DNA of 36,458 nucleotides, from assembly GCA_029287855.1 (NCBI GenBank), contig JARFQI010000196.1, positions 1 through 36,458 on the forward strand. The letters run 5' to 3'. Made by a program: the position numbers and the translations under genes. Shown here piece after piece: positions 1-8,651 of the stretch; position 1 is the first letter of the stretch; every line of letters starts with the position of its first letter. The notes beneath the pieces are model-generated. The model was not told where the DNA came from, did not search any database, and was given only the letters and a program-made list of their open reading frames with translations. Source of the DNA: Arenicellales bacterium. GTDB taxonomy: Bacteria; Pseudomonadota; Gammaproteobacteria; BMS3Bbin11.

Positions 1-1086
1 ATAGATAACACACTGGGCCTGTTTAGTGGCCAGATGCAGGTGCAGGCCAAAGACTATCTTGATGAACCGCAGATGTACCGTTCTATTCCTGATGCTGACC
101 GGCTGGCTGATGAAATAAGACAGCAAACAGGTCTCGATGCAGTTTCAGCAAGGGGCTACGGTTTCGCGCTGGCCTCATCAGAGAAGCGAACGATTGGCGT
201 TCAGGTAACTGGTGTTGATGCTGTTCACGAGCAACTGGTGTCAACTATCCCCGGCCTGGTCGAAACGGGTCGCTACCTGTCGGCAAACTCAGTGAACGAA
301 GCCGTAATCGGTAGTACTCTGGCAACCAATCTGAAAATTTCAGTGGGTGATGAATTGACCCTGATGGGCAGCGGAAGAGACGGTTCTATAGCCGCAACTG
401 TATTGCCGGTTGTTGGTATTTTCAATTCAGGGAATCGTGACCTGGACCGGCAGATGATGGAGATGCCTATTGATACTTTTCGTGATGTCTTCACGATGGA
501 GAATCATGCCCACAGTATCATCGTTGCAGGGAAGCGCAGCATGGCTGAATCCTACAACAATATAATTGCAAATATTATCGAGCAAAATGGCAAGCTGGTG
601 CTGCATGACTGGGAGGCGCTGCTGCCGGGGCTGAAGCAGGCAATACAGGCTGATTTTTTCAGTGCCTGGATCATGTATGCCCTGCTGATTATCCTGGTTG
701 CTTTCAGCATGCTGAACACCATGCTGATGTCCGTACTTGAACGCACTCATGAATTTGGCATTCTGCTAGCCCTTGGTGTGCGACACGGTAAACTGGGCAG
801 GATAATTCTTACTGAATCATTTGTGCTGGCGTTTACTGGCATGCTTGTTGGTGTGCTTGCCGGGGCATCGCTTACTTACTACTTTCTTGTCAATGGCATC
901 AGTTTCCCGGGTATGGAAGAGATGAGTGCGCGCTTTAACATCCCGCCTGTTATTACACCGGAAGTATCACTGCGTACGGTTTTACCCGGGCCGCTAGCTG
1001 TACTGCTGGCGACGGTCGCCGCATCAGTATATCCAGTCTGGCATATTCGTAAGCTGCGCCCGATCGAGGCGCTGCAGGCGGCATGA
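1..1086 (+). CDS. ABC transporter permease, FtsX/MacB (LolC/E-like) family, 5'-truncated by window edge
   Basis: The frame is open from base 1, so the N-terminus and the first membrane helix lie outside the window; 361 residues are visible and end at TGA. The visible part is a periplasmic domain of about 210 residues, followed by three hydrophobic helices (about window residues 219-245, 270-297 and 327-345). The stretch LERTHEFGILLALG just after the first of these helices is typical of FtsX-type permeases of the MacB/LolCDE class, which work mechanically on periplasmic or outer-leaflet substrates rather than forming a classic import channel. The next permease starts 2 bases after this stop and a LolD-like ATPase follows, so the three form one operon and probably one complex. 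The substrate cannot be read from sequence; lipoprotein or lipid extraction is an inference from the family. Confidence 0.88.
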   Translation: MDNTLGLFSGQMQVQAKDYLDEPQMYRSIPDADRLADEIRQQTGLDAVSARGYGFALASSEKRTIGVQVTGVDAVHEQLVSTIPGLVETGRYLSANSVNEAVIGSTLATNLKISVGDELTLMGSGRDGSIAATVLPVVGIFNSGNRDLDRQMMEMPIDTFRDVFTMENHAHSIIVAGKRSMAESYNNIIANIIEQNGKLVLHDWEALLPGLKQAIQADFFSAWIMYALLIILVAFSMLNTMLMSVLERTHEFGILLALGVRHGKLGRIILTESFVLAFTGMLVGVLAGASLTYYFLVNGISFPGMEEMSARFNIPPVITPEVSLRTVLPGPLAVLLATVAASVYPVWHIRKLRPIEALQAA

Positions 1087-1087
1087 T

Positions 1088-2344
1088 ATGAGTCCCGGGT
1101 CACAACACACCTCCTGGTCGATAGTCTTCCGGATCGCCTGGCGTAACCTGTGGCGAAATCACCGCCGCAGCCTGATTATGTTAAGTGCTATCGCGCTCGG
1201 TCTCTGGGGTATGATCTGGATGACCGCCCTGATGCGCGGGATGGTCGATCAGATGATAGATAGCTCGATAAAAACACTGTCGGGACACATCCAGATACAT
1301 GCACCCGGCTATCTTGATGATCCATCCATTGAATACCTGATGCCTCCACTGGACGAATCCCCTGCCCTGCAATCTCTGCTCGGTACCGATGATGTGGTGG
1401 CCTGGTCACAGCGTATTCGTGTGCCAGCTGTCATACGCAGTGAGCGCGATGTAATCGCTGTTACCCTGGTCGGCATAGACCCGGAAAAGGAAAAAGGTCT
1501 TTCGTTTATTGGCGACAGCGTTACCGAGGGTGACTATCTTACGTCAGTAGATGACAATAAATTGCTTGTTGGCAAGAAACTGCTTGAGCGACTGGAGACC
1601 AGGCTAAACCGGCGTGTTGTGCTGATGAGCCAGGATCCCGAAAATAATATCGCAGAGCGCGGTTTTCGCATTGGAGGTATGTTTGATACAGACCTTGAGG
1701 CGACAGAAACCGGTTATGTTTTTGCCGGTCTTGAAACAGTGCGCAAGATGCTGAAAATGGGTCCAGGAGTCTCTGAAATATCATTACTCAGCCATGATTA
1801 TCGTCAGCTTGATCCTTTGCTGGAAAAGACCAGGTCTGCCGCCCCGGCTGCCGATGTGAAGAGCTGGATAGAGCAGGATCCCTACATGGGATCAATGCTG
1901 GCGGTGATGGATGGCTTCGTTCTTGTCTGGTTCACCGTGATATTCCTCGCACTGTCCTTTGGTCTGGTCAATACATTGCTGATGGCCGTTTTCGAGCGCA
2001 CCCGCGAAATTGGCCTGGTTCAGGCACTGGGAATGAAATCCACCAATATCCTCTACATGGTATTGATTGAATCGATCATCATGCTGCTGATGGGACTGGC
2101 TGCTGGAAATATTCTGTCCTGGTTAACGATTCTTCCACTGAAGGATGGCATCGATGTGTCATCGGTGGCTGCTGGCATGGAGTTCGCAGGTATGAGCAGC
2201 ACCTTGCTGCCCGCCGTGAAAATGTATGATGTGGTACTGGCCAATTTACTGGTGCTGGTGCTTGGCATTGCCGCGAGCCTGTTCCCGGCCTGGCGGGCCT
2301 CTCGCAAAGTACCCATCGAAGCAATAACTAGAGTTTGGCAATAA
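1088..2344 (+). CDS. ABC transporter permease, FtsX/MacB (LolC/E-like) family
   Basis: A 418-residue inner-membrane permease with the usual MacB/LolC topology: a cytoplasmic N-terminus (AWRNLWRNHRRS, residues about 17-28), helix 1 (about 29-52), a large periplasmic domain (about 53-270), then three helices (about 275-300, 321-345, 382-403). The motif FERTREIGLVQALG follows the second helix, as in the upstream permease. The two permeases are paralogous but not identical, so the complex is probably a heterodimer of LolC/LolE type. The start ATG lies 2 bases after the upstream stop, and the stop TAA overlaps the ATG of the ATPase gene (TAATG), which indicates translational coupling. True LolC and LolE are usually described together with LolD only; here an outer-membrane barrel gene follows, which argues for a specialised paralogue. 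Confidence 0.9.
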   Translation: MSPGSQHTSWSIVFRIAWRNLWRNHRRSLIMLSAIALGLWGMIWMTALMRGMVDQMIDSSIKTLSGHIQIHAPGYLDDPSIEYLMPPLDESPALQSLLGTDDVVAWSQRIRVPAVIRSERDVIAVTLVGIDPEKEKGLSFIGDSVTEGDYLTSVDDNKLLVGKKLLERLETRLNRRVVLMSQDPENNIAERGFRIGGMFDTDLEATETGYVFAGLETVRKMLKMGPGVSEISLLSHDYRQLDPLLEKTRSAAPAADVKSWIEQDPYMGSMLAVMDGFVLVWFTVIFLALSFGLVNTLLMAVFERTREIGLVQALGMKSTNILYMVLIESIIMLLMGLAAGNILSWLTILPLKDGIDVSSVAAGMEFAGMSSTLLPAVKMYDVVLANLLVLVLGIAASLFPAWRASRKVPIEAITRVWQ

Positions 2345-3042
2345 TGACGATTGAAATAACGAATGCAGTGAAATGCCGTGGCGTGAGTAAAGTTTTCTCG
2401 CAGGGGGAACTGGCTGTACACGCCCTGACAGATATTGATCTCGACATCGCGGCCGGTGAGTTCGTCTGCCTCTCGGGATCTTCCGGTTCAGGCAAGACGA
2501 CGCTTCTGAATATGATCGGCGGCCTTGATGTTGCCACTACTGGTGAGATCACTGTCGCCGGAAAGCGCCTCGACAAAATGCCCATGTCTGAACTTGCTGA
2601 TCTGCGTCTGCAGCATATCGGTTTTGTGTTTCAGGCCTATAACCTCATTCCTGTGCTTAGTGCCCGTGAAAACGTCGAATTTGTAATGCAGTTGCAGGGA
2701 ATTGAGGCAGATCAACGCAGAGTAAATGCAATGGAAATACTGCAACAGGTTGGCCTGACCGGAATGGAAGACCGTCGCCCTGCTGAGTTGTCAGGTGGCC
2801 AGCAGCAGCGCGTTGCTGTGGCAAGGGCGATTGTCAGCAAACCGGCATTAATCCTCGCCGATGAACCAACAGCGAACCTCGACTCTGAGAACTCAGATAA
2901 GCTAATGACACTGATGCGCGAATTGAATAGTCAAATTGGCACAACCTTTATCATCTCGACACATGATGAAGGCGTGATGGCTTTTGCCAAACGCCTGATC
3001 AGGCTGCATGATGGCAGGATCGTCAGTGATGAGGCGATTTAG
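2344..3042 (+). CDS. ABC transporter ATP-binding protein, LolD/MacB type
   Basis: A 232-residue nucleotide-binding subunit with all motifs intact: Walker A GSSGSGKTT, a Q-loop in FVFQAYNLIP, the signature LSGGQQQRVAVARA, Walker B LILADEPTANLD and the switch histidine in ISTHDE. The LSGGQQQR signature and the overall length are those of the LolD/MacB/FtsE branch. I chose the ATG at 2344, which overlaps the stop of the upstream permease by one base; a TTG at 2335 is also in frame but lies inside the permease gene and has no visible Shine-Dalgarno. It should power the two permeases encoded just upstream. Confidence 0.92.
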   Translation: MTIEITNAVKCRGVSKVFSQGELAVHALTDIDLDIAAGEFVCLSGSSGSGKTTLLNMIGGLDVATTGEITVAGKRLDKMPMSELADLRLQHIGFVFQAYNLIPVLSARENVEFVMQLQGIEADQRRVNAMEILQQVGLTGMEDRRPAELSGGQQQRVAVARAIVSKPALILADEPTANLDSENSDKLMTLMRELNSQIGTTFIISTHDEGVMAFAKRLIRLHDGRIVSDEAI

Positions 3043-3075
3043 TACATGACTGACGGCCAATAGAAGGTCTCCTGG

Positions 3076-4359
3076 ATGGTCACTCAAAGCAAAAACATCA
3101 TCAGGTATTTCAATAGTATCCTCCTGCTAATACTACTATCAGGGCTAACACCACTGGCTGCTGCTGAGACCGAATTTGGCGGTCATGTAAAATTCTTCTA
3201 CACCTATTCAGATTTTCCCGATAAATCTGTCTTTTACGAGCAAGCTGACCCTTATCGTGAATCACTTGGGAATCTCCGTCTAAAGGCCGAAGCTAATACT
3301 GGTAACTGGGATGGCCAGCTACACTATGTTCTCAACGGCCTCTACTCAACAGATCTAAATAACTGCTATCTGCGCGGGGGTATTAGCGGCCGTGGTTGCA
3401 GGGAACTGGCCAGTGACCAGACTCAGCTGCTTGACCTGTCCAGTATCATTTCTGTAAGTGATGATTATGTACTTTACCAGCGCATCGATCGTCTGCTAGT
3501 TGCCTATGCAACTGAAAAGCTGGTTACACGTGTTGGCAGACAGGCCATCAGCTGGGGTAATGGCGTGGTATATAACCCATTGGACCTGTTTAACCCCTTT
3601 CCTCCGGATGCGATTGATACTGAATATAAACCTGGTGAAGACATGCTGTATTTGCAGGGGCTATTCAGTAACGGCAGCGACTTGCAGGCACTGTATATTC
3701 CACGCCGTGACCCTGTTAGCGGTGATGTGACCAGCGCACAATCAGCGCTTGCCGGTAAATATCACTGGTTAAGCGCGGGTCATGAAGTTGATTTTCTGGC
3801 TGCCATAAACTATGGAGATGCTGTACTGGGAACTGCATATACAGGTGAGTGGAATGACAACGTTGTCAGTGCCAGCCTGTCCGTGACACAGACAGATAGT
3901 GGCAATGTCTGGTCTGCACAAACCAGTTATAACTACTCTGCAATGTTATATCAGAAGAACCTGAGCGGATTTGTCGAGTTTTTCTATAATGGCTTTGGAC
4001 TCAAAGGCGACCAGCATTCTTTTCAGGATGTGGTTGATCAGGATGATCTGTTTTCCCGCCTGTTAAGAGGTGAGCTGTATACCATCGGGCGTTTTTACGT
4101 CGCGACGGGGGCCGTGCTGGAAGCGACACCGCTGCTCAACCTGAACCCGATACTTTTTGTTAATCTGAGTGACGGCAGTGCACTGCTTCAGTTCATCGGC
4201 ACCTATAGCCTGAGCCAGAATTTTGATCTGCTGGCCGGGTTTAACCTTCCTATGGGAAAAGATGGTACCGAATATGGTGGTCTTGAAACTGAATCTGAGC
4301 AGGGAAAGGTTGTCGCACCGGCAGATACTCTGTTTGCCCGCCTGGCCTGGTATTTTTAA
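3076..4359 (+). CDS. Putative outer-membrane beta-barrel protein (DUF1302-like)
   Basis: A 427-residue exported protein. Residues 1-29 form a signal peptide with a hydrophobic core (SILLLILLSGLTPLAAA) and a likely cleavage after AAA. The mature part has many short alternating polar/hydrophobic strands with aromatic ends and finishes in ARLAWYF, a terminal phenylalanine typical of the BAM recognition signal. The segment RVGRQAISWGNGVVYNPLDLF resembles the DUF1302-type outer-membrane family; this assignment is from memory of the motif and is moderate. AAGG lies 8 bases before the ATG. It follows the ATPase gene by 33 bases on the same strand, so it is probably the outer-membrane partner or acceptor of the ABC system. 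Cys95 and Cys106 (in NNCYLRGGISGRGCREL) could form a disulfide-closed loop. Confidence 0.7.
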   Translation: MVTQSKNIIRYFNSILLLILLSGLTPLAAAETEFGGHVKFFYTYSDFPDKSVFYEQADPYRESLGNLRLKAEANTGNWDGQLHYVLNGLYSTDLNNCYLRGGISGRGCRELASDQTQLLDLSSIISVSDDYVLYQRIDRLLVAYATEKLVTRVGRQAISWGNGVVYNPLDLFNPFPPDAIDTEYKPGEDMLYLQGLFSNGSDLQALYIPRRDPVSGDVTSAQSALAGKYHWLSAGHEVDFLAAINYGDAVLGTAYTGEWNDNVVSASLSVTQTDSGNVWSAQTSYNYSAMLYQKNLSGFVEFFYNGFGLKGDQHSFQDVVDQDDLFSRLLRGELYTIGRFYVATGAVLEATPLLNLNPILFVNLSDGSALLQFIGTYSLSQNFDLLAGFNLPMGKDGTEYGGLETESEQGKVVAPADTLFARLAWYF

Positions 4360-4427
4360 CGGCTATAGTCAGAACCGGGTGAGTCGGAATTGGATAGTCG
4401 CTGTGGCAAGATGACTGCCTGAAATCG

Positions 4428-4455
4428 TTAACAATGTCCTGTGACGTAGTATAAT
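4428..4455 (+). promoter_or_regulatory. Candidate sigma-70 promoter for pgi
   Basis: TTAACA (4428-4433), a 16-base spacer and a perfect TATAAT (4450-4455). Transcription would start near 4462 and give a leader of about 130 bases before the pgi ATG. The 235-base gap between the barrel gene and pgi holds this promoter and a small hairpin (CAGAC/GTCTG, 4498-4523) followed by five T; nothing else was recognised in it. Confidence 0.5.
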
Positions 4456-4594
4456 ATGGTGACTATAAAATGCTGATTCATTAAAAACTACAAAAGGCAG
4501 ACATCTGCACCAGAGCAAGTCTGTTTTTACGCATATTGAAACAGAATCATTCTGCTCAACGAATTCATAACAAACTAATTGCAAACATAAACCA

Positions 4595-6256
4595 ATGACG
4601 ATATCCACGCCCAGACTGAAATCACTGCCTGCATGGCAAAAGCTCAAGCAGCATTATAAGGAAATATCTAACGTCCACATGCGTGAGCTCTTCACCTCCC
4701 AGCCGGATCGCTTTGATGACTTTTCTATTGCCTGGCAAGAACTGCTGCTCGATTATTCGAAGAACCGAATAACTGAAGAAACCATACAGTTACTGGTAGA
4801 GCTGGCAAATGAATGCGGCCTTCCTGAAGCCATAGAGAGGATGTTTACCGGTGAGAAAATCAATAATACGGAAGGCCGTGAAGTTCTGCATACTGCGCTA
4901 AGAAGCAACATAAACAAGCCTTACAATATTGTTAGCGGCGATGACGTAATGCCAGAGATACGGGCAGAGCTTGAAAAGATGAAGGATTTTTCTGATGCTG
5001 TGCATAGCGGTCGCACGACGGGTTATACAGGAAAGCCATTTACCTCAGTGGTCAATATCGGTATCGGAGGCTCAGACCTTGGTCCACACATGGTGGTTAA
5101 TGCCCTGCAGTATTATCAGAAAGATATTGATATTTATTTCGTTTCGAATGTTGATGATGCTGATATTGCCAAAACGTTAAAAAAACTCGATCCTGAGACC
5201 ACTTTATTTATCATTTCATCAAAGACCTTTACAACATGGGAAACGCTGACCAATGCCCACACTGCGCGAAAATGGTTTTTACAGTCCGGCGCAGATAGCA
5301 GTGCCCTTTCAAAGCACTTTATCGCAGTTTCCAGTAATGTTCCTGAGGCCACGGCTTTTGGCGTCGCAGAAGAAAATATATTTGAATTCTGGGACTGGGT
5401 AGGTGGCCGTTATTCTCTGTGGTCTGCGATTGGTCTGTCGATTGCCCTGGCAGTTGGTTATGACAAGTTCAGCGAACTTCTCGCTGGTGCGCATGCGATG
5501 GACAAGCATTTCAGAACAACACCGCTGGAAAAGAATATCCCGGTCATTCTGGGCTTGCTGGGTATCTGGTATGACAACTTTTTTGGTGCAGACTCGCAGG
5601 CAATTATTCCCTATGACCAGTACCTTGAGTACCTGCCCTCTTATCTGCAACAGGCGGATATGGAGAGTAATGGCAAGCGGGTGACAAGAAACGGTGAAGA
5701 AGTTGATTACAACACCGGTCTCATCGTCTGGGGAACGACAGGAACCAATGGCCAGCATGCCTACTTTCAATTACTCCATCAGGGTACCCGGCTGATCCCT
5801 GCTGATTTTCTTGCTGCTGTTGAATCGTTAAATGATATCGGTGAGCACCATCGGCTTTTAATCGCCAATTTTCTTGCGCAGACGGAAGCACTGATCAGGG
5901 GGAAAACTGTTGATGAGGCCAGGGCCTCTCTTGAAGAGTCAGGTCTCGATAACGAAGCAATAGAGAAGATTCTTCCGCATAAAGTTTTTCCGGGAAACCA
6001 GCCAACCAATACAATTTTCTATCAGAAATTGACGCCCTTTAACCTCGGCGCTCTAATTGCTATGTATGAGCACAAGATCTTTGCACAGGGGATAATCTGG
6101 GACCTTAACTCATTTGATCAATGGGGAGTTGAACTTGGTAAAAGCCTTGCCAAGATCATATATGATGAACTGGATGATAATGAACCGGTGACAACTCACG
6201 GGCAGTCAACGCGTGGATTGATTAACTACTTCAAACAGAAGTCTTCGATGATCTGA
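4595..6256 (+). CDS. pgi: Glucose-6-phosphate isomerase
   Basis: A 553-residue cytosolic enzyme interconverting glucose 6-phosphate and fructose 6-phosphate, close to the 549 residues of the E. coli protein. Recognisable blocks are [12 protein letters not shown], the phosphate-binding [10 protein letters not shown], the family signature [29 protein letters not shown] with the catalytic histidine, and [11 protein letters not shown] with the C-terminal catalytic lysine. It is monocistronic with its own promoter and is convergent with galU; glucose 6-phosphate links the two genes metabolically through glucose 1-phosphate. No clear Shine-Dalgarno is seen before the ATG, but the N-terminus aligns with the family from there. 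Confidence 0.97.
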   Translation: MTISTPRLKSLPAWQKLKQHYKEISNVHMRELFTSQPDRFDDFSIAWQELLLDYSKNRITEETIQLLVELANECGLPEAIERMFTGEKINNTEGREVLHTALRSNINKPYNIVSGDDVMPEIRAELEKMKDFSDAVHSGRTTGYTGKPFTSVVNIGIGGSDLGPHMVVNALQYYQKDIDIYFVSNVDDADIAKTLKKLDPETTLFIISSKTFTTWETLTNAHTARKWFLQSGADSSALSKHFIAVSSNVPEATAFGVAEENIFEFWDWVGGRYSLWSAIGLSIALAVGYDKFSELLAGAHAMDKHFRTTPLEKNIPVILGLLGIWYDNFFGADSQAIIPYDQYLEYLPSYLQQADMESNGKRVTRNGEEVDYNTGLIVWGTTGTNGQHAYFQLLHQGTRLIPADFLAAVESLNDIGEHHRLLIANFLAQTEALIRGKTVDEARASLEESGLDNEAIEKILPHKVFPGNQPTNTIFYQKLTPFNLGALIAMYEHKIFAQGIIWDLNSFDQWGVELGKSLAKIIYDELDDNEPVTTHGQSTRGLINYFKQKSSMI

Positions 6257-6390
6257 GTCAAACTTTAGTCAGCTTGAGGAGCCATTTCTTAACAACTGGC
6301 ATCCTCAGCAGAATAAGTTCAGTCACCAGGCCTTCGTTAATTTAACCTGTTTTCACCAATTTCATGTCGTCTGCGAATGAAGCGGGCCAG

Positions 6391-7218
6391 TTAATCTTCT
6401 TCCTCCATTTGAGAGAAAAAATAGTTGGTCGCTTCAACGAAGCCGTTAACACTGCCGCAGTCGAAGCGCTTGCCTCGAAATTTCAATCCCAGTACCTTGC
6501 CCTGTTTTGCCATTGTCGCCAGGGCGTCGGTGATCTGCAATTCGCCATTTTTACCGGGTGCCGTTGTACGAAGCACATCAAAGATTTCAGGCATTAGAAT
6601 ATAACGGCCAATGATGGCCAGGTTGCTTGGAGCTTCGTCAGCAGCTGGTTTTTCAACCATGCCATTTAATTTGTAGACGCCATCTTCAATCTCTACGCCA
6701 TCTATCACGCCGTATTTATGGACTTCGTCCATAGGCACTTCTTCTATGGCAATAATGCATGCCTGGTGTTTTTCGTAGAGCCTGACCATTTGTGACATAA
6801 CAGTATCCGGCTCACCGACACAGAGGTCATCAGCAAGAATGACCCCAAAGGTTTCAGCGCCAATCAGGGTTTCTCCTGTCAGTATGGCGTGACCCAGCCC
6901 TTTCATTTCTGTCTGCCGGGTATAGGAGAAGGTACAGTGATCAATCAGGTGCCGTATGCCGGAAAGCTTACCTTCTTTGGCCGTTCCGCTGATCTGGTGT
7001 TCAAGTTCATAGCTGATATCAAAATGGTCAGCAATCGCCCGCTTACCGCGCCCGGTTACAATTCCGATCTGATTCATGCCTGCTTTTAACGCTTCTTCAA
7101 CGCCATACTGGATTAACGGTTTATCAAGAATGGGCATCATTTCTTTCGGCATGGCCTTGGTTGCTGGTAAAAAACGTGTACCGTAGCCGGCTGCAGGGAA
7201 AAGGCATTTACGTATCAT
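6391..7218 (-). CDS. galU: UTP--glucose-1-phosphate uridylyltransferase
   Basis: A 275-residue nucleotidyltransferase making UDP-glucose from UTP and glucose 1-phosphate for envelope polysaccharides. The N-terminal nucleotide-binding signature FPAAGYGTRFLPATKAMPKE is present, followed by IQYGVEEA, GRGKRAIADHFD and the sugar-binding block VEKPAADEAPSNLAIIGRYIL. The start is the ATG at 7218: a strong GAGGAG lies just upstream, and the upstream in-frame TTG at 7230 would place that Shine-Dalgarno inside the gene. radA ends 65 bases upstream on the same strand. The stop is about 134 bases from the convergent pgi stop. Confidence 0.96.
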   Translation of the reverse strand: MIRKCLFPAAGYGTRFLPATKAMPKEMMPILDKPLIQYGVEEALKAGMNQIGIVTGRGKRAIADHFDISYELEHQISGTAKEGKLSGIRHLIDHCTFSYTRQTEMKGLGHAILTGETLIGAETFGVILADDLCVGEPDTVMSQMVRLYEKHQACIIAIEEVPMDEVHKYGVIDGVEIEDGVYKLNGMVEKPAADEAPSNLAIIGRYILMPEIFDVLRTTAPGKNGELQITDALATMAKQGKVLGLKFRGKRFDCGSVNGFVEATNYFFSQMEEED

Positions 7219-7283
7219 GGAACTCCTCAATTATTTTGATTTATTACAATGCTGTTTGATAACGACACTATACTAAAAAAGCA

Positions 7284-8651
7284 CTAAAAAATATCCTGGA
7301 TATCTCTTACGTGCTTTAAAGCAACCAGCCTGATACCTTTGTGTTTTTTCCGCGGCATATTACTTTCGGGAACCAGCAAGGTCGTGAACCCCAGTTTGAT
7401 GGCCTCACGAATACGCTGGTCACCACGCTGCACCGGGCGGACCTCGCCGGTCAGTCCCAGTTCGCCAAATACGGCCATATCCTTGGCCAGCGTATGGTCC
7501 CTGAAGCTGGAAATGATTGCCAGGGCGACGGCCAGGTCTGATGCAGGTTCCAGAACTCTGACGCCGCCAACAACATTGACAAAAACATCCTGATTACCAA
7601 TCTGCAGACCGGCATGCCGATGCAGCACTGCAAGTATCATCGCCAGTCGTGTTCCATCTAGTCCGACACAAAGGCGACGTGGATTAGATGCCTGGGTATC
7701 ATCTACCAGGGCCTGTACTTCTACCAGTAATGAGCGGGTTCCTTCCTGGCTGGCGAGCACGACACTGCCGGGAGACAGCGTCTCTTTGCGGCCGAGAAAC
7801 ATCGCAGATGGGTTACTAACTTCGTGCAGACCATCATCCTGCATGGCGAAAACGCCAATCTCATTGACTGGTCCAAAGCGGTTCTTAATTGCCCGCACAA
7901 GACGGAATCGACTGCCACTGTCGCCTTCAAAGTAGAGAACCGTATCTACCATGTGCTCAAGCACGCGAGGGCCGGCCAGTGCGCCTTCCTTGGTGACATG
8001 CCCGACCAGAATCACTGAGACACCTGTTTGCTTGGCATAGCGAACCAGCAAAGCCGCTGTTTCCCGAACCTGCGACACGCTGCCGGGGGCGGATTGCAGT
8101 ACGTCAGTAAACAGGGTCTGGATGGAATCAATCACCATGACAGCTGGTTTTACCTGTGCAGCGGCGTCAATGATCGCTTCAACCTGGTTTTCGGCCATCA
8201 GCTTTAGTTTACTGGCATCAAGTCCCAGGCGCTCAGCGCGCGAAGCAATCTGCTGTGCTGATTCCTCACCGGATACATAGAGCGCAGGCATGGCCTGGCT
8301 GACCCTGGCCAGGGACTGCAGTAGCAGTGTGGATTTGCCGATACCAGGATCGCCACCGATCAGTACGACTGAACCATTAACAATGCCACCACCGAGTACG
8401 CGATCAAGTTCTGCTATTGATGAACTAAAACGGCGGGTATCTTCGGCGCTGATTTCAGACAGGGTAACGACTTTTTGTTTGCCGGCGAAGCTGGCAAAGC
8501 GCAGGCCTTTGCTGCCTTCCTTGCTGACACTGGCAGCGCTGGTTTCTTCCTGAAAGCTGTTCCAGGCACCACACTGATTGCATTGTCCGGCCCATTGCGA
8601 AGATTGAGATCCACAATCTGAGCAGACATAGAGAACTTTTGCCTTAGCCAT
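7284..8651 (-). CDS. radA: DNA repair protein RadA
   Basis: A 455-residue RecA-family ATPase that acts at recombination intermediates and drives branch migration. The N-terminal C4 zinc finger is complete (Cys10, Cys13, Cys24, Cys27). Walker A GGDPGIGKST lies at about residues 99-108, the RadA-specific KNRFG motif sits in AIKNRFGPVNEIG, and the C-terminal Lon-protease-like domain has GGVRVLEPASDLAVALA and GEVRPV. The ATG overlaps the last 8 bases of alr, so the two genes are translationally coupled. Full length, nothing missing. Confidence 0.96.
   Translation of the reverse strand: MAKAKVLYVCSDCGSQSSQWAGQCNQCGAWNSFQEETSAASVSKEGSKGLRFASFAGKQKVVTLSEISAEDTRRFSSSIAELDRVLGGGIVNGSVVLIGGDPGIGKSTLLLQSLARVSQAMPALYVSGEESAQQIASRAERLGLDASKLKLMAENQVEAIIDAAAQVKPAVMVIDSIQTLFTDVLQSAPGSVSQVRETAALLVRYAKQTGVSVILVGHVTKEGALAGPRVLEHMVDTVLYFEGDSGSRFRLVRAIKNRFGPVNEIGVFAMQDDGLHEVSNPSAMFLGRKETLSPGSVVLASQEGTRSLLVEVQALVDDTQASNPRRLCVGLDGTRLAMILAVLHRHAGLQIGNQDVFVNVVGGVRVLEPASDLAVALAIISSFRDHTLAKDMAVFGELGLTGEVRPVQRGDQRIREAIKLGFTTLLVPESNMPRKKHKGIRLVALKHVRDIQDIF

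Noticed and set aside
5309-5770. 153-codon open frame antisense to pgi
   Set aside because: Fully inside pgi, no family motifs, a typical reverse-frame artefact.
6275-6307. Hairpin TGAGGA...TCCTCA between convergent pgi and galU as a terminator
   Set aside because: The stem is interrupted and there is no T-run on either strand; it may be structured RNA but not a supportable intrinsic terminator.
7219-7230. Upstream TTG start of galU
   Set aside because: It would place the GAGGAG ribosome binding site inside the coding region; the ATG at 7218 fits the family start.
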